Shown here: positions 1-13,174 of the stretch, one piece after another
Layout: each line of letters begins with the position of its first letter
Position numbering within the stretch: position 1 is the first letter of the stretch
Source of the DNA: Austropuccinia psidii
Lineage: Eukaryota > Basidiomycota > Pucciniomycetes > Pucciniales > Sphaerophragmiaceae
DNA: 64,000 nucleotides
Assembly (NCBI GenBank): GCA_023105745.1
Contig: JALGQZ010000004.1
Span: 41,678,437 to 41,742,436 of the forward strand
Direction: 5' to 3'
Position numbers and translations under genes: made by a program
Notes under the pieces: model-generated
The model's input: the letters and a program-made list of their open reading frames with translations, nothing else
Databases searched by the model: none
What the model was told of the DNA's origin: nothing

Positions 1-1345
1 CTATTATGGTCTGAATTAATAGTGCTTGCAGGAACAATGCTGGTGACTGTTGAGGCTGTTTCAATGTTTTCTTGTCTTACCACGTTGTCAGACACTAAAA
101 TTAATGAAAAAGCCAATTAATTAAGTAAAAAAAGGTTATTTCAAAAAAGAAATAAAAATATAAGCCTCACTTATAATATGAAAAAAAAGTTATTTTTTTA
201 TGGATTTTTTGAATTATAAGTATTTTTTATATGTTTTTAAATTTTTCAATATAAGAAAAAAGATTTAAAAAGAGTAAAAAAAAATATGTCACAGGTAAAA
301 TATCACGGCTGGGCCCCCAAATGTAAGGTGTGGATATGAAACTTTGATTAAAAATCAAGTACTTTTCCTGTCCTCAAAATTTGTATAGGGTAAAATTCAG
401 TTAAAAATAGTATGAAATATTATTTTTAAAAGAAAACACGCCAATTTTATTGTTTATAACTTTATTAGTATAAAACAATAATATTATAAAAATTTATTGT
501 TTTACCAACAATAAAAATTTATCCAAAAAATACTCTACAAGAGATATTTTAAGGCTACAAAAGAAATTTCTTCAAGAGAAATTTCAATTGGAATTAATTG
601 AGAAAAGAACTGCAAGCAATCAATTAAAGAACAAAGTCTTTAAAAAGAATATTAAAGAGAAAACACGCCCAAAAGTGACCAGAGTGAATTTGGAAACAAA
701 GTGACAAAGTTTACAGTGATGAAAGATGCTTTAATTCACTTTTGGGGTGGTTCAGGGGTAAAAATGATTATAAGAGTTACAAACAATTATTATAATGATT
801 TTTTCACGTGGTTAAAAGGATTAAAATGATTTAAAAATGGTGGTTGGAATCTTTGATTGATTGGCTTAACAGTGTTTAAACTAATTAATAAAAGGAAAAG
901 ATTCTAACATGAAGAGAAAAGTGGGGCAAAGAAGACATTCTTTTATAGCGATCAATTCTCTTACTCCAAAAGTAAAATTTACTCTTGCCAGTCGTGAAAA
1001 ATAGTCTGAAAACAGAAAAGCCAATTATGACATCATTGAACCCTGGTTTAGACCAAAAAGGGCTGGTTTAAGCCATTTTAGACCCTTAAATCAGCCATTA
1101 CTATAGCAATACCAGGCCTAGAGCCTTCAAAACACGTCAGAATGTGTGTCAGAGGCGTAGAAACCAGTTAAAACTGTTTTTACTATGATTGTTTTATCTT
1201 AAGGGTAGTTTTACCCTCTTGGCAACAGCTAAAACTACCCCAGTTGGTATCAAAACCTCATCATCAATTGAGTCCACAGACCCTGTAACTCAATTCCAGG
1301 CCAAAAGTGATGAACTTTTGCGTGAATTTTGACATCCCACGCCTG
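1..1345 (+). repeat. LTR-like repeat, inverted copy at 22590-23950
   Basis: This stretch aligns by eye, in reverse complement, with 23950-22590 over roughly 1.3 kb with many substitutions and small indels. Shared landmarks in the same order include AAGCCTCACTT, GAAACTTTGATTAAAA, AAGTACTTTTCCTGT, TTTACAGTGATGAAAGA, TTTTACCCTCTTGG and TTGGTATCAAA followed by CTCATCATCAATTGAGT. Size and organisation fit a long terminal repeat plus some adjoining internal sequence, cut by the window edge. No TG..CA end or target duplication could be fixed, so the LTR label is inference; the repetition itself is seen directly. Confidence 0.6.
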
Positions 1346-1830
1346 TCAGCAAGGATTTTGGGGGTCTAGCTCCCCCTTTGAGCTGGAGTTCCTTTTCCCC
1401 CCCAAATTTAATCTTTCCAATTTATTTTTCCTTTAATTCCTCATCATGTATTATACTTATAATTTACATATGTAATTCAATTCAATTGTACAGTACAATA
1501 AAGTAATAATTGACACCTCATATGTAAATCAAAGTTCACTTATGTAATACACGCACACATTTTGACATTTCAATTGAATTCAATTGAAAATACTTCAATT
1601 CCTCATAACTTCTAAACAAAACACAACACCTCAATTTTAACACAAAAATTGATGGTTAACACCACATGTGGTGTGAATTAAATTAAGGTTTTGAGGATTT
1701 TCACCTTTTGTATTGAAAATACTAAAAACTTAATTTAAGCTTATTTAGAGTTGAGTTACAAGAATTTCACTCAGAGGTGACCCCACCTAATTTTTTATGA
1801 GGAATCCAATGGTGAAATAATTCTGATGTA

Positions 1831-1892
1831 TTTATTTATTGGATAAAAAGTTATAATAATTTTTATTTATTGGATAAAAAGTTATAATAATT
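1831..1892. repeat. 31-bp perfect tandem duplication
   Basis: Two adjacent identical 31-bp units, 1831-1861 and 1862-1892, each containing TTTATTTATTGGATAAAAAG. The perfect identity suggests a recent duplication in otherwise non-repetitive AT-rich sequence. Confidence 0.9.
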
Positions 1893-4562
1893 TTTATTTA
1901 ACTTTTTTCCAAATTTATTTATTTTTTCACAATTTTGTGAAAATTTCATTTTTACTTAATTTTTTCAAGTATAAATGTAATTATATACTTACAAAATTTA
2001 ATGTATTTTTATTTTTAAATTGTAATTAATTTTTTATTTTTAATATAATTTTATATTTATATTTATATTTTTATTTATATTAATATGTTATTTTTTTATA
2101 TTTGTGGTCTTTTGGGTATATGAAATTACCTCTAAGGCTCACAAAATAGGTTATGTTTAGTTCCATACCCAAATTGAGTTTTACTCATAATTTATGGTCT
2201 TTTGATACTTATTGACTTTGAAGAAAATTAATTATTAGTATCACAATCCTTCTCTTATATAGTTTTATTTTTTTACTTTGTTTTGGATTTTTTCTGGAAG
2301 ATTAGATAACTTCTGTTTTGCATTAGAATAAGCTACATGATTTGTAATAAAACAAAGAGAGAATAATTCAAATCTATTTTAGGTAAAATATTTATATTTC
2401 ATTCTTTGAAAATACTACTCAAATTATTAATAGACTTTATAATTTTATGTGTTAAAATTCATTATTCTGAATCTCAAAGCTTAGTGTGCTGCAATATATT
2501 AGGGCGTGTCAAGGAGAGAAATTTTGACATTGATTTAACATGGGTTTTCGAACCAAAAATCCACTTCGAATATCAAAGAATTAATTACTTTTAATCATTA
2601 ATAATGGAAGAAATACTCCAAAGATACCAGTCACTGATATATACAGAAATTAATGTACATATAATCTTACTAATTTGATATCATAAGAATTAATCGACAT
2701 TTTGTAAGTATTTACAGTTTCAATTGATTAAAAAATATGAGCATTTTTTGATATTAAAAACGCTAAAATATCCTAAATAAAAAAAACTCAAAATTTCTAT
2801 AAAATAGAAAAGGGTACCCTTCACTAGCTTCTTATTAGTTACAAAATTTCTTGAATCTCAGAGAAATGTATTTAATTGTCATAAATATATTTCAGAATAT
2901 TAATTATCATTTAATAAAATCAATCAATAATCATCATTGTATTTTTATATCCTAAAATAAAATATCCTCCCTTCTAATTTATCATTATTATCCCTTCATT
3001 TACTACAATTTTTTTTCTCTAAATTACTTTATAAGGGAGGTTTTTTATTTAAGATTTATTTATCAAAAGGAGTATTTTACGCTTAACTCATAATTAATTA
3101 TCAATATTCTAATTATTACATTGAATCATCCCTCATATTAACCCCTTTTAGCTAGAATTTGAACTCTTAAAAATTAAATTATAAATTAATGAAATTTCCA
3201 TCGAAGAAAAATTTAATTTCCTTATGGTTTAATATAAAAATTGTATCTTTGATACAAATAGAATATTTATTTATTCAAAATATATATCTCTGTATCTCTA
3301 ATGAAATATTCCTCTGAAAAATACAAAAAAATATTTTTATAAATATATTTTCATTATTCTCTTATTTTGAAAACCTTTTTTTGGGAGAATCCTCATGAAT
3401 GATGTATTTTTACATTATTTTCTACTAAGCTTTTGAGCTTTCATTTGTACTTGAATAATTACTCAACAATTGATGGTTTTATTACTACTAATATATTTCA
3501 TATAATAGCATATGAAAGCCCCATTCATTAATTTAAAGTGAATTAAGGATTTTTTAAGCAATCGTAATCCTTGAGCCCTAGTATTTATGCAGAAATTATT
3601 AATATCATATATTCAAATATCTTAATAGTTCTTTCAAAAATATTACTGGAATGGTGATGATACTCAGATCAAGATGAAATATTTTTTTCTGAATAGCTTA
3701 GATAATTTAGTCCCTAATTCAAAAGTATATTTCTGATTTATGTGACTAATGATATTTCAAAATAATTATGTATTTTTTTTCTATTAAATTGAATAATAAG
3801 ACTTATGGGTATTGAAGGGTAATTGTTAGAGAAATTTGAAATAATCTAAATTTCTCAAAATATATCTACTATCACTAGGACGTAACTCTAGCCTTTTTTA
3901 CCTTATATTTAAGGACATTCACATAATGAAGATTTGGATATTTCCTCTGGAAATTTACTCCTATAATAATTTATGATAATTCAAATTCATTTTCAGACTC
4001 TTCATGGTGTATCTGGAGAATTTCAAACATTTTAAAATATTATTCTAAGTAGTTTATCTTATTTTTACAAAATGGAAATATCTTTTAAGCTTTCATGTTT
4101 TTAATATTAGAAATCTATCTTCATATCATAATACAGTTAAAGTTATTTGTTAATTTATATGTAATATTATTTCAAAATAAATAATAATAATACCACGTAA
4201 AACTGAATTGACTTAATCAATAATGATATAAATATCTCAATATATTTGAAAGATTAAACCTTCTCTTAATTAAGTTGATTATTTTTCTCATATTATTATT
4301 TAAAGGCTGAAAATTCAATATTCCAACATATTATTTGGTATTTTTTATTTAGCTTAATTATTTATTTGTAAAATTTTAGAATAAATATTTTAAGAAAAGA
4401 TTAATCTTTGTTTTTTCAAAATAAAAAATAATCTAAATTTGAAATAAATATTTATTTTTGAAAATTCCTTTTTCATTTATTGAATTTTTGGTAAAAATTG
4501 AGGTGAAATTTTTGTTTATATTTTAAATTTATAAGATTTCAAATGGTGCCACATTTGTGGAA

Positions 4563-4995
4563 TATGATATCAAACCTTTCAGTATTAACCAGGAGTTTTG
4601 CCTTCCATAATAGACTTTTTGGAAAGAGCTCACTTTTTTGTGGTCCGATAGGCATTTATGTGACAGTAAACTAGGTACCCACATCATGTGTTTGTTTCCA
4701 GTTGGAGAAAGAGGGTTAATGTTGAAAACCTTAATTTCTGGGCTCTAAATTGCTATGGCAAACAAGGGTTCCACCCCTTAGGGGCTTATTGTAAGGACCT
4801 GCTGTTACTAATATAGCTCCATGGAGTTGAGGCTAAGGATAAGACCATCATCTATATGCACTACGGAAATTTAGTTACTTGAACCCAGGGGTACTGTCCC
4901 ATTGGTTAAATGTAATCTAGAACCTACCAGTACTAACCAGGATTTTATTTGGATTAATAGCCTTTTTTTAGAGAGCTCACTTTGTTTTTTTCTGG
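4563..4995. repeat. Pair of diverged direct repeats about 345 bp apart
   Basis: The segments near 4563-4645 and 4909-4995 share a series of blocks in order: AACCT, AGTA.TAACCAGGA, TTTT, AATAG.CTTTTT and AGAGCTCACTTT. The material between them is somewhat GC-richer than its surroundings (CCACCCCTTAGGGGC near 4770). It may be the remains of a small repeat or solo LTR. No family could be assigned. Confidence 0.4.
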
Positions 4996-7270
4996 TAGGA
5001 ATTTCTGTTTCAAATGGTTATCATTCAATATTTGGCCTTTTTTTTATTTTTACTTTCCAGGTAGTCGAAATTATTTATTGATTCTCTCGATATTTCGAAA
5101 ATTATCAATTAAATTTGAAAAATTTGCAAAAAAAAAAACAAAAAATAATTTATTGTAAAGTATTTCTGAATTATTGGATTAAAGATATACCCAATTATCA
5201 TTTATCATACTAGCTTATATATTTCTTTGAGTTTTGTGCTTTTATGATAGCTTCAAAGCTTTATAGTATTTATTAAATTCATTAAATAAATAAAGATAAA
5301 AGAAAATCCAAAAAATAAATTTAAGATTTTCCTCATAGTAAACTAAGATATTAAATTATCAAATTAAATATCAATATTTACATATAGACTTTGCTCTTTT
5401 TAAAGAATATTTTCTTTTAGAAAAAATTTGTTCAAATATAAATTTCAAGAGCTTAAATCAAGTTCTGATATTTTCAGTTCTCATAGAAATCTCACCTTTT
5501 TAATGCGATAATGAAAAGTTGTTTTATGAATATGAGTTAAATTTCTCATAAAATCAATTTAAACTGAAATTTGTAATTTAAATTATATATATTGGCTCAT
5601 CTAATTAGCTTCAAAAGGACTGTGCTGTTTTTTTATCTTCAAATAATGTGGATACGTAGTGCAGAGGAATAATAATTTAAGCTAAATAAGGGACAAAATA
5701 ATTCTTGAAGGAGAAATTTATCTCCATGAAGGGTAAAATAAATTTGATTTGTAGTAATGTATTTCAAATTGTTTATTTTTGATATACCTATTATAATAAT
5801 CTCATAGATCAAAGTTTTCAATATTTATGAGTGGAATTTAAGGAATGGCATTACTAAGAATTATCAAAATTTAGGCTTTCAATTTCACATCTTAAGATAA
5901 CCCAGGGGGGTCCTAGAATTAAAATAAGAAGTATTATTTGTAAAAAACCTTTTTTTCATATTTGAATCTTATTATTAGTGTAAGAATTATAAAGTAAAAA
6001 TCAAATAGATCTTTTCAGAAAAAAAAATTGATAAATTTCATTTAATTTTTTATATGATGTAAGATAACATAAAACACTCTCTAATCCCTTTCCCCTCTTG
6101 CTTAGCTCCATCATGAGTAATTTTTAAATAAATCTTATATCATAAATCTATCAGCTTCAATATTAGAGGTGAATGGTTTCTAAAAGATTTTGATAAAAAT
6201 AATTTATAACAGAAACCTTGTTCAGATACAAAAGGGTTTTCATAATTACCTATTTTTAGCCCCCTGTGATTCTTTGTGAAAATAAATCAATATAGCTTAG
6301 AATAGATAATCATATGGATAATTTTACAATTGCTTCACACCAGATTAAATTATTTGATGGAAGAAAATACTATTTAATTAAAAATATAACTCAAAAAATT
6401 ACAAATAAGAATTCAATACTGATTTAATCCAAAATTTTCTAATCAAAATGAAATGAATATTATTAAATAAGGAATTCTTTTTAATTCACACTTTCCAAGG
6501 CTTTCTAGAGTTTATAAAATTACAAGAAACAGAAATCAAGAATAATAATACTATCTAGCCCAAAATTAAAATGATTAAATATAAATTAAATATTATTGAT
6601 TGTTTAAATTAAGTTTTATAATTAAATTGGTTTCAAAAATTGGATTATTAGTGGCCAAATAAAAATAGATAGTTATGGCTTCAACTATTGAGTTATTCGA
6701 TCAAAAATATATAGAGATATTTTGAATACTATCAAATTGAATTCAACTACTTTTTTCTGCACACAACTCCATAAAACATAGAATTTCTTATAAATAAATA
6801 AAATTTATCAAGAAATAAATAATTTAATGGAGATTTTTGGGATTTTTTTTTTCCACATTTAGGGAATAATGGCTAACTATCAATCAGCCAAATTAAAAAA
6901 ATACTACATTTGAAACTTGAATGATCAGATTTCTAATATTAGCAGAAATTTTGTAGAAATCAATATTGGTTTCAAAACAATTAAATTTTAAACAAGAGCA
7001 ATAAATATGTTAAAATAAATAATTTAACTCAATCAAATCCTTATTATCTTATTAAGGCTGTTCTTATTTCCTTAATAAAGCCAAAGTCTCATCAAAAGAG
7101 GTTGTAAACACCCTATAATATTCTTTTGCTTATCCGCCTTTCTTACGCTCAAATAACATGAGTACCTTAGGTGGAATGTTCAAAGAGATAGTTGTGCATT
7201 TATTGACTTGAAAATTTACTCCTTTATGTTAATATGATCAATGATTAAATTCCATAGCAAACTCTGGTGT

Positions 7271-7373
7271 CCGGAAAGCCCGCAAAACTAGAATTCAATC
7301 CTCAGACTTCGCACCGCAGCCGAGTTATTTCTGTTTTCCGGGCTGCCGGCCCACACCTACCGGGGCTTTCCGG
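7271..7373. promoter_or_regulatory. GC-rich island with inverted CCGGAAAGCCC motif upstream of MIX17-like gene
   Basis: CCGGAAAGCCC at 7271-7281 recurs as its exact reverse complement GGGCTTTCCGG at 7363-7373. The surrounding 7265-7520 is much richer in G, C and CpG than the flanking AT-rich DNA. It ends close to the start codon at 7528, so it is placed to be the promoter or 5' leader. Its regulatory role is inferred from position and composition only. Confidence 0.4.
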
Positions 7374-7527
7374 GTCCTCCCGGCGCAGCGGGATCCTTCG
7401 AGAAGATTCTTCGCTGGGCTCCCTTCAAATTTTGCGCAGACCTGTCAGGAAAGTTCGCCAGCGACTTTGACTCTTCAGCATACTCAGACCAATTATCAGA
7501 AAACACACATCGTCGCCTACCATAATC

Positions 7528-8218
7528 ATGCCTGTAAGATTCTCTTTATTCCTGAAAACGGCTAGAAGAAAGTGAAGAAATCGAACTGACACTCTCTAAC
7601 AATCTTTGTCCGTTGTTTGTAGCGTCGTTCATCTAGCAGCAGCGGCAGCCGCTCTTCTACTCGGTCGGCTTCAACCAATACTCGTCAACCCGTTAGAGCG
7701 GGTCCACCACCAGTTCCTCACGGTCAAAGCCACAATTCTTCCGTGCCAGCCACTCAACAGCCTACGTCCTCGGGTCCCGGATTGTTTAGCCAAGTAAGGC
7801 TGTTGCCTGATGTCTTGAATTTTTTATGAACCCATTTATTGATCTTATTGGGCGTAACAGATGGCAAGCACGGCAGCAGGTGTAGCCGTTGGCCACACAG
7901 TCGGAAATGGTCTTTCCAACATGTTATTTGGTGGTGGTGGCTCCAAAGAAGAGGTTGCTGCTCCTGCGCCACCACCTCAGCAACAAACTTTTGAAGAAAG
8001 ACGCATGGGGGGTCAATGCGAAGCTTCTGCCAAAGGTGCGTGATTGAATACTATATTCTCCCCACAATCATATCAGTGTCTTATATTCTTGGTTGTGGTG
8101 ATACATATTTTTAGATTTTACTCGCTGCATGGAGGGCACCAACAATGATCTCAACAGCTGCAATTACTATCTTGACCAACTTAAAGCCTGTCAAAGCATG
8201 TTTCAGCAACAATTCTAA
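7528..8218 (+). CDS. MIX17: Mix17/CHCHD2-type twin CX9C mitochondrial protein
   Basis: Four exons: 7528-7533, 7623-7793, 7861-8035 and 8115-8218. They join in frame into a 151-residue protein, and every intron is GT..AG and 65-90 bp long. The first exon holds only Met-Pro, so the start depends on the splice at GTAAGA. Residues 1-59 are Ser/Arg/Pro-rich and basic, as in a mitochondrial leader. Residues 61-85 form a Gly/Ala-rich hydrophobic stretch (GVAVGHTVGN) typical of CHCHD2/CHCHD10/Mix17. The C-terminal CHCH domain has both CX9C pairs, C112/C122 and C133/C143, which form the disulfides made during Mia40-dependent import into the intermembrane space. Family members affect respiration and cristae organisation. 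The gene is CpG-rich and intact, unlike the surrounding transposons. Confidence 0.9.
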
Positions 8219-9880
8219 AGTCATCTGTTGTTGAAGGCTAGTTATTCTCGTCGAGCAGAGTTGTGCCGATTCTCTCCCCTTCAATCCTCTTCTATCATCA
8301 TCAGCATATTTCCAGTTTCTTTTCAGAAATGCTCAGTGATATATCTTAAACATGAAATTTAAACTACAACAAATGTTTTCTTCTCTGAGGCAAACATATT
8401 ATTTTCCTGGTCTAATTATCAGTGCAATTTTCTATATAGGGAGAGCGGACCTGACTTAAAGTAACAATCAAAGTGTTTCATAGCAGATTTTTAGACTGTC
8501 GTAGCCTGTCAAAAGGGCTTAGTTTTGAGGGCCTGAAATTCCCCACGATGACCGTGTGTTGCGTTCTTTTGTATTGGGGTATAAACGATGGGTTTTAAAA
8601 AAGCATTTCCGTCAGAAAACTGACTAGTCGCTTTGAAGGAAAGTCGCCAGATCAGTATATGTTTTCCACCCATTAAGCTAAGGTAGTTTTGCAGCACTTT
8701 TGTTGTCACGGCCATCCCAGAAAAATGCCAAATTACAGCGTGCTGGGCCTGCCCTGTGTGTCAATTGAGTGCTTTTAGCTTTGGAAACCTAAACGCCAAA
8801 ATGGCTTTGATTATGTTTTATATCATGTATTAGCCCTAGTTCATGAGCTGTTTTGCTTTTAAGCTTCAGGAAAAGTCCCAAAGTTGACTTTGATTTGCCT
8901 ATTTTTTCGAGTTCATAATTTTATGATGAGAATAATTTCAAAGCAGAGCAGGTTCATTAACTTATTTTTAAAATCTTTTATTAGATTTCAAAATTCCTAT
9001 ATAGCATTCTCAAAAAAAATCTTTCTAAATAAAATAAAAAGACTTATAAGAAAATAATAGTGTATTTTTTTTGTAATTATTCCATACTTCTTAACATTTC
9101 TGGAATTTGTATTATTCCTATTTGCGGGCAAAGAAAAGTTAATAAATTTTATATTAATTCAATGTGTGTTTAATGAGTTTATTAAGTTATTTTATTTATT
9201 TTTGACATATATATTACAATTAATAAATTTCTCAACTTGTATGAAATTGGAAATTCATAAGGTTTATGAAATAACTGTGTGTTTTTTTGAGCTGTTTCAT
9301 ATGGGTAATTGAAAGCCTTTTTTGGCCACATGAAGATATAAACTTTTAAAATTTGATAGAATTAGTATCAAATTATAACTTTGGTGTCAATCTATATTTA
9401 TTAGAACATATTACCTGCCTTTTAAGATTTGAGTCAACATTTTATGCATTTGTTTTCAAAAAAAAAACATTGAGAAAATTATTATTGAATTGGGTCATTT
9501 TATTTCATAATTTTTTCTTTGTATATAGAAATGTTTATTGATTTCAATTATTAATGTTAAATAAAAGAAGAATTAAAAATGATTTAATTTTGAATTTAAT
9601 CATTTTTTTATTTCAAAATTTAAGAATTTGATTAATTATTTGGGCTAAATGAATTACTTTGGTGTTCCTTTTAAAATAAAATGAAATGATTAATAATTGA
9701 TTTTTTTGAATCAAAAGTGTTGAGACCAAATTTTATTTTAATTTAAAATGAATGAAAAGATCAGTCTTCTTTTTTTTTTGGTTTGAATATTAATCAAAGT
9801 TTTTTTTTTCTGATATATTTGATGATAAAATATATATATTAAAATTGAAATTGTCATTTTATAGCATTCAAAATAGTTTT
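8219..9880. other. 3' flank of MIX17-like gene, no further gene recognised
   Basis: The first 600-700 bp keep a moderate GC content and probably include the 3' untranslated region. A 68-codon antisense frame at 8509-8715 has no recognisable domain. From about 8900 the sequence returns to AT-rich DNA with A and T runs. Confidence 0.5.
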
Positions 9881-11329
9881 TGAAAGATTTTCAGGGTGAG
9901 TCTATGTATTGGCTTAAAAAAGTAAACACAAGCTAGCACTGTGGCTGTGACATGTTGAAAAAAGTTTGAAAGCAAGATTTAAGGGACTTACTATTGTGAA
10001 TATCAGTGATAATTAAGCTATTGAGATCCATGGCTTCAATGTATAAATAGAAATTAAGTATTATAAAACTGAAATGGTGATTGATTATAATTATATCATG
10101 CCTATTCTAAGGGAAATCGTGACTAAAAACAGCTTTACCATGTAAAAATAATAATAAACGCTGATATGGTCCTTTTCAAAATGAGAAAAGGACTTCTTTT
10201 ATGCCTTTTGGGAACTGAAAGGGTCTGGTAAGCTATTCACATCTCTTCATAGTGAAAAGCTTTAGTATTACAGCTTAATTGTGAGTTTATACCATGAATT
10301 CTGATAACAGTATAGTCAGAAGTATGGTTTTGGAACCACAAATAATCATTTGGGATCAATAAAGGGTTTCTTTCATAGGCAACATCAGAGCTGTTATCAA
10401 GTTTCCAGAGAGTTTTGATTACAAATACTAGTCATTATAGGTGGGTTGAAGCTTTTAAACAACATTATTATAAGTATTAAGCCAGTACCAGATGGTACTA
10501 CAGGTCTGATACAGACCAGTACTGGTGAAGAAGCTTCCAATACAGATATCTCAGTCAGTATTAGCGATAAAAAGAGTCAAAGGAAACAAAATTTAAGGGT
10601 TTTATTAGATCTTATGCTTAATGTAATTCATGTTTACCCTTCTCAAAAATAGCAAAAGCTATATGGGCTCAAATTGTTTTCATGTATTTATGTGCCACAG
10701 TATGTGGCTTCAAAAACTTCCAAGCCAGATAGATATCTCTGTCAGCTTAGATGCTATCAGAATTTCAATGATACATAATTGTGGGGATTTATGAGCACTA
10801 AAGTATGATATAGTTTCCCATAGAGATTTTTCAAAATGTGGTAAAGATACAGGGGTTTATTTGCATAAATATTTTCAGAAAACCTATATTTTGTCTTGAA
10901 AAATTTGAGACAAGATATGTAAGACGATTTCAGGTATGGATATGTTAAAGGTATATAAATTTAAAGCTATAAATTAAATATATGAATAAGTGGTTCTTAT
11001 GTAAAGGTTTTTACAAGCCCTCTTAGAATTTTTAGGGGTGTCTTTGAATTAAAGGTAAAAATGTATTATTTCTTGAAGTAGGCGTGCTACTGAAAATTAA
11101 TAAAACAATTAGACATATCTCACTGGGACTTTTAACAATCAGAATATTCCATGGGAACAGAATCAAATATTAAATATTTTGATTAGAGGTGAAAATAGAG
11201 TTTTGATTATTTGGTACTTATCAAAACTATCAGAAACTTTTCTTCCCTCATGGAGGATCTGAATATTCTAGGATGTTCTTTTGAATACTAGGGTTCTTTC
11301 TCAGATATCCATTTACATTTATCTGAAGG
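9881..11329. repeat. Unidentified decayed repeat-like region
   Basis: Composition is less AT-extreme than on the left, with phrases such as GTGCCACAGTATGTGGC and TACAGACCAGTACTGG. A 68-codon open frame at 10446-10652 has no recognisable domain. Because it lies just beyond the C-terminal end of an antisense integrase remnant (11330-11874), it is positioned where that older element's 3' part and LTR would be. That is inference; I found no LTR partner in the window. Confidence 0.3.
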
Positions 11330-11874
11330 TTTATTTCAAAATTTCACCAGGTTTTGTCTGTTGTCTTTCCCATAAATTCTTATTTTTATGGCCTTAATAA
11401 TCTTTTTCAGTGGTCCAGGTAAATCTTCCTTTTAGTCAATTTCTTAGGGGTAAAAGTCTTTTTCCTATTAGGAATACTGCTATAAGCTCTTTCATGATAT
11501 AGTTCTACTAGAATTAATGGGAAGACTGGGTCTTTTCTCAGAGAATTTTTTAGGTAATTCAACTTCCACTGCATTTTACCTATTAGTCTGATTATGGCTA
11601 ATGGTCCAAAATATGATTATCTAATTTTTATGGGACCTTTGAGGTTATCAAAGTTTCTTTTTTAGACTATGATTTGCTTAATTTCCTTAAATTAAGGCTC
11701 TCAGTTACCTTTTTCATACTGCTTTTTGGTGTATAGCTTAAATTATGATATAAATTTACCTGCATTCTCACATTATTTATTCCATATTTTTTGGAACTGT
11801 TTTCCTCTGGGATATACTTAGAGAATATTTTCTTTGGGAAATCAACTTTTAGTATTGGATTAAATTATTTCTCT
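11330..11874 (-). pseudogene. Ty3/gypsy integrase C-terminal remnant (left half of split element)
   Basis: Read on the minus strand, this gives frame-broken pieces matching the integrase C-terminal region of the 11.9-21.4 kb element: FNPILKVDF, AIIRLIGK, and KDPVFPLILVELYHE (compare [15 protein letters not shown]). Stops and frameshifts are frequent. The matching integrase core lies on the same strand at 21357-21930, on the other side of the inserted retrotransposon. Together they are one older antisense element split by the younger insertion. A second diverged copy of this same part is at 28140-28585. Confidence 0.7.
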
Positions 11875-11879
11875 AACAT
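11875..11879. repeat. Left target-site duplication AACAT
   Basis: AACAT immediately precedes the TGTCAGCC start of the 5' LTR and recurs at 21352-21356 directly after the TGACA end of the 3' LTR. Five bases is the usual duplication length for Ty3/gypsy integrases. Confidence 0.9.
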
Positions 11880-13174
11880 TGTCAGCCTGTGACTCCAAAC
11901 CAGAGCACAAGCATGACAGCCAAAATACAATAAACCAATGGTATAGCCAAGATACCACCAAAACATGGAGCTGAGCCAAATTAGCTCAAAAGGTATCAAA
12001 ATAAAGAGTAAACTAACCCTTTCTGAATGTATAAGTCCCATCACCATAGGACAAGAAATAAAAAAGTTATTCCTGCTCAAAGTTGTTGCTGAGCATAAAC
12101 CTTAATTTTCACCTCTCATCTAAAATCCAGAAGGAAAGAATCAACCCCATCAAATGGGTACTAAAAATGAAGCTCTAAACCAGGGCTATCCAATGGTACT
12201 AGCCAAACTAAGCTAGCACTAGTATTACATGAGTTATGGCCAAATTCAGGCCAAATAAGGGTGAACAAAACATTCACCTCTCATCTAACTTTTGCAGTTT
12301 TAGTGTGAGATACCTAAAGTGGGGTCTTTTTGGAAAGAGCACAATCAGGGCTATCTGATGGTGTCATTCATTTCCTCATATCTCAACTATAGCAGAAGTT
12401 ATGGGGCAAACAAGCCCAATACAGCTTTTTGCCTAAACCACGCATATGTACAAAAATCTTGTACATGGGATAACTTTGCCATATTTAATGATGACCATAT
12501 CAATACCATGGGATAATGTCCCATAATCATGAATATGAGGTTTCAAATAGATGAAGAAGCTTGTTTTTACTTCAATACCTCATATTTCAGTCAATAATGG
12601 GGTCCCATACAGTTTCTGTACAGCATTCTACACGTCATACACATCAGAATCAGGCTGTGAGGTCCCCAGATGAAAATTTTCACCCTGTATTGGTGAAAAC
12701 TGTCCAGATGTGGTTTCAAAACCACATCTTAGACCAATAAATGTTAATACAGGTCTTTTCAAACCACAAGTCTGTCTCAGAGAGTGAAAAATCTTCACTT
12801 CCTCTACGTGGAAAGGTCTAGCACCCTTTCCACCCCATTTCAGGATAAAAAGGAGGCTTTTCACAGCCAGAATTGCTTTACTCATCCTGCTCTTGAATAC
12901 CCTACATAGTAAACTGTCAAAAGCAGTTTTACTTTTGGGTAATAAACAGGTATAATTATAATTTTAATTATTGTAACCCAACAGGTAAAGCTGCACCCAG
13001 GGCTTTCAACACCGCTCACCACCACTATATTCAACACAGTAAAGCCCTTTTATTCTTAAATTAAACCCTTTTTTATCCTCATAAATCTTTTTTAATCCTT
13101 TTTCACCGTTTCACAGTAATAGTTAAAAGTTGTAAATACATTTATAATACTTTTATCATAGACTCGGCCTGGCT
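11880..13174 (+). repeat. 5' LTR of element A
   Basis: Starts TGTCAGCCTGTGA and aligns along its length with 19929-21351. A TATA-like GTATAAG near 12030 corresponds to TATATAAG in the 3' LTR. It lacks about 122 bp present in the 3' LTR (20544-20665) and a roughly 16-bp duplication (near 21140). Its right end reads GCCTGGCT where the 3' LTR has GCCTGACA, so the boundary is uncertain by a few bases. Confidence 0.88.

Larger units (their letters stand above)
1346..7260. other. AT-rich region without recognised gene
   Basis: About 5.9 kb of strongly AT-rich sequence with only short open frames and no recognisable domain. It holds a 31-bp tandem duplication near 1.83 kb and a pair of related segments near 4.56 and 4.91 kb, described separately. 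I see no convincing tRNA, rRNA or host exon. Confidence 0.6.

Noticed and set aside
7267..7470. 67-codon plus-strand frame upstream of the MIX17-like gene
   Set aside because: It starts with GTG, lies in the GC-rich upstream island and shows no domain. GC-rich DNA has few stops, so an open frame is expected.
12628..12885. 85-codon antisense frame, repeated at 20790-21047
   Set aside because: Both copies lie inside the two LTRs of element A and exist because the LTR is duplicated; there is no domain or independent evidence of selection.
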